Shown: positions 62,661 through 64,000 of the stretch, piece after piece
Layout: the number at the start of each line of letters is the position of its first letter
How positions within the stretch are numbered: the stretch's first letter is position 1
Translations under genes and position numbers: made by a program
From: Desulfosalsimonas propionicica
GTDB taxonomy: Bacteria; Desulfobacterota; Desulfobacteria; Desulfobacterales; Desulfosalsimonadaceae
Length of the DNA stretch: 64,000 bases
Direction of reading: 5' to 3'
NCBI RefSeq assembly: GCF_013761005.1
Contig: NZ_JACDUS010000002.1
Span: forward strand, 434,001 to 498,000
The notes under the pieces: generated by a model
The model's database searches: none
What the model was told of the DNA's origin: nothing
What the model saw: only the letters and a program-made list of their open reading frames with translations

Positions 62661-63560
62661 TCAGGGAAGCCCCGCGCCCGGAACATCCACATCCACCGCC
62701 CAGATAGCGGCCTCCCGGGCGGCTTTTCGGTTATGCTCGGCAAAATCCGGAGCCACGCACAAATACAGGGTCTGACGGTTAACCCCGCCCAGGGTGCACG
62801 CAAATACACCCTGCGCGCCCGTGGAAATCTCATCAAGAATCCTGCCGCCCTCTGCTACCCGCAGTGCCCGGTTGCCAATGGCATCGGCCAGCCATACAGC
62901 CCCTTCTGCATCAAGAACCCCGCCGTCAGGCGCCGCTTTGGCCTGGGGGATGACCTCGGCCAGCTCCCGTCCTTTGGGCATGGGGCCGAGAACCGCCCAG
63001 TCCCGGCGGGAACCAAGGGACCCGTCAGCCCGGATATCAAAGGCAGAGATGCGGTTGGCAAAGGTTTCATTGACAATCAGGGTTTGGCCGTCCGGGGTGA
63101 TCATGGAACCATTGGGAAAATACAGGTCTTCTGCGGCCACACGCACGGTTCCGTCGGGGTCGACCCGGGCCAGACTGGCTGTCTGCAGTGGAACGCCGGC
63201 CATTAGATCAAAGCCGAAATTACCCACATAAGCCCTTCCCTGCCGGTCCACCACCATGTCATTGGCATGACCGCCGGCCACTTCAGACAGATCCGCATGA
63301 ACCGCAAGGCTTCCGTCATTTTCCTGCCGAAGAAGCTTGCGGTCTGTCATGGATACAATCAGCAGGCGGCCGTCAGGAAGCCAGCCCAGACCGGAAGGCT
63401 GGCCGGGCACTTCGGCAATGACTTCAACGCCTCCGTCCGGATCTACGGCAATGACCTGTTTCAGATAAAAATCCGAAAGCCATAGCCTGTTGTCGTGCCA
63501 GCGAGGTGCCTCCAGAAAAAAATAGCCGGAAATCAATGTGGTAAAAGCGGGTTGTGTCAT
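62661..63560 (-). CDS. SMP-30/gluconolactonase-family protein
   Basis: 299 residues of the six-bladed beta-propeller family. Family motifs EAPRWHDNRLWLSDF (metal-binding Glu), LPDGRLLIVSM, ANDMVVDRQGRAYVGN and FPNGSMITPDGQTL are present. The metal ligands Glu, Asn and Asp are visible. No signal peptide is obvious. It hydrolyses a lactone or related ester; the substrate is unknown. AAGGAGG lies ten bases before the ATG. Confidence 0.88.
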   Translation of the reverse strand: MTQPAFTTLISGYFFLEAPRWHDNRLWLSDFYLKQVIAVDPDGGVEVIAEVPGQPSGLGWLPDGRLLIVSMTDRKLLRQENDGSLAVHADLSEVAGGHANDMVVDRQGRAYVGNFGFDLMAGVPLQTASLARVDPDGTVRVAAEDLYFPNGSMITPDGQTLIVNETFANRISAFDIRADGSLGSRRDWAVLGPMPKGRELAEVIPQAKAAPDGGVLDAEGAVWLADAIGNRALRVAEGGRILDEISTGAQGVFACTLGGVNRQTLYLCVAPDFAEHNRKAAREAAIWAVDVDVPGAGLP

Positions 63561-63845
63561 GGCAATCTTGCCTCCTTGCAGCCTTTGGGATGGGTAGGAA
63601 AAAAGGGGCCAATAAACAACCGGTACCGGAACAAATGAAGATAAAAATTCCTGGACCAGCTGTTGCAGGTCCTAAGATAATAGAATTCATACTGATTTTC
63701 AATCATTGTTTCAGTATGCGCCACCGGACCCGGAATTTTTTCCAAGGCCCGGGCCGCAGGGCAATGGCTTGACATCAGGCCAAAAGGATGTATTTTTGAT
63801 TCAGGAAGCTTACACCTGAAAACACCTTTTAAAACGGAGGCGGTT

Positions 63846-64000
63846 ATGCCGGAAAAGAAATTCAAGCAGGTATGTGAATGTGAAAAATGCGGCAATGAGG
63901 CGGAAATGATGATCACCTGCAGCCTGGTTCCTGAAGAGGACAAACCGGAAGAAAAGATGGAAGAGGCAAAGGTGCTAAAGGAGAAAAAACCGGGCACGGT
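63846..64000 (+). CDS. Small cysteine-containing, highly charged protein (partial at right edge)
   Basis: The first 51 codons are visible: MPEKKFKQVCECEKCGNEAE followed by a Cys and a Glu/Lys-rich stretch. ACGGAGG sits immediately upstream. The CECEKCGNEAEM pattern resembles half of a zinc ribbon. The gene runs out of the window, so family and function are unknown. Confidence 0.6.
   Translation, partial: MPEKKFKQVCECEKCGNEAEMMITCSLVPEEDKPEEKMEEAKVLKEKKPGT

Overview
The window looks like a chromosomal segment of a Gram-negative anaerobe, most likely a Desulfobacterota (Desulfobacteraceae-like) sulfate reducer. This rests on gene content and synteny only. It carries LPS heptose genes, a btuFCD-type corrinoid or siderophore importer, an xerC-hslVU-argBDFGH superoperon, a YcaO-TPR protein and many compact operons with 4-bp ATGA overlaps. 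No rRNA, prophage, CRISPR array or complete insertion sequence is visible.

Layout. 1-5.3 kb: end of a tRNA-binding-domain protein (probably MetG), a single-domain penicillin-binding protein, and a 1251-residue GlmS-like protein overlapping it. 5.4-6.5 kb: CorA-type transporter (minus strand). 6.7-11.1 kb: YcaO-TPR protein convergent with a btuF-btuC-btuD operon. 11.4-16.7 kb: a dynamin-like GTPase and recX (plus), convergent with a second dynamin-like protein and a ParA ATPase (minus). 17-28 kb: TPR lipoprotein-like protein, AhpF-like disulfide reductase, degenerate Rieske protein, quinone reductase, DJ-1/PfpI protein, YHS protein, a lactate dehydrogenase remnant, CopB ATPase, QueG-like ferredoxin and a PAS-GGDEF-EAL protein. 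28.1-29.1 kb: almost gene-free DNA next to tRNA-Cys and tRNA-Gly.

29-41.3 kb is one long minus-strand block: Rho_N-like protein, HAD phosphatase, xerC, hslV, hslU, argB, argD, argF, argG, argH, lipoprotein, folK, transaldolase, pgsA, tRNA-Gly, tRNA-Cys. It combines arginine synthesis from N-acetylglutamate onward (argC, argJ and argA are not here), proteolysis, chromosome dimer resolution and phospholipid synthesis. 41.4-43.3 kb: coaBC with a divergent family-4 uracil-DNA glycosylase. 43.4-57.6 kb is an LPS-core or envelope-glycan locus: two WaaP/InaA-type kinase genes (one with two kinase domains), a WaaG-like and two GT2 glycosyltransferases, radical SAM and Gfo/Idh/MocA enzymes, a GT-C glycosyltransferase, gmhB, gmhA and hldE. 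Its 43.5-48 kb part is visibly more AT-rich than its surroundings. 57.8-64 kb: MBL-fold protein, prfC, DksA/TraR-type protein, VWA-OmpA protein, SMP-30 protein and the start of a small Cys-rich protein.

The most novel non-coding signal is a set of three ~140-152-bp palindromic elements (5264-5415, 51412-51561, 58765-58905). They have terminal inverted repeats and short flanking direct repeats. They form two MITE-like families that share internal blocks. Among proteins, the items most worth a second look are the 1251-aa GlmS-like protein with its candidate cysteine nucleophile at residue 54, the tandem double LPS kinase, the UDG with altered active-site motifs, and the Rieske protein lacking one histidine ligand.
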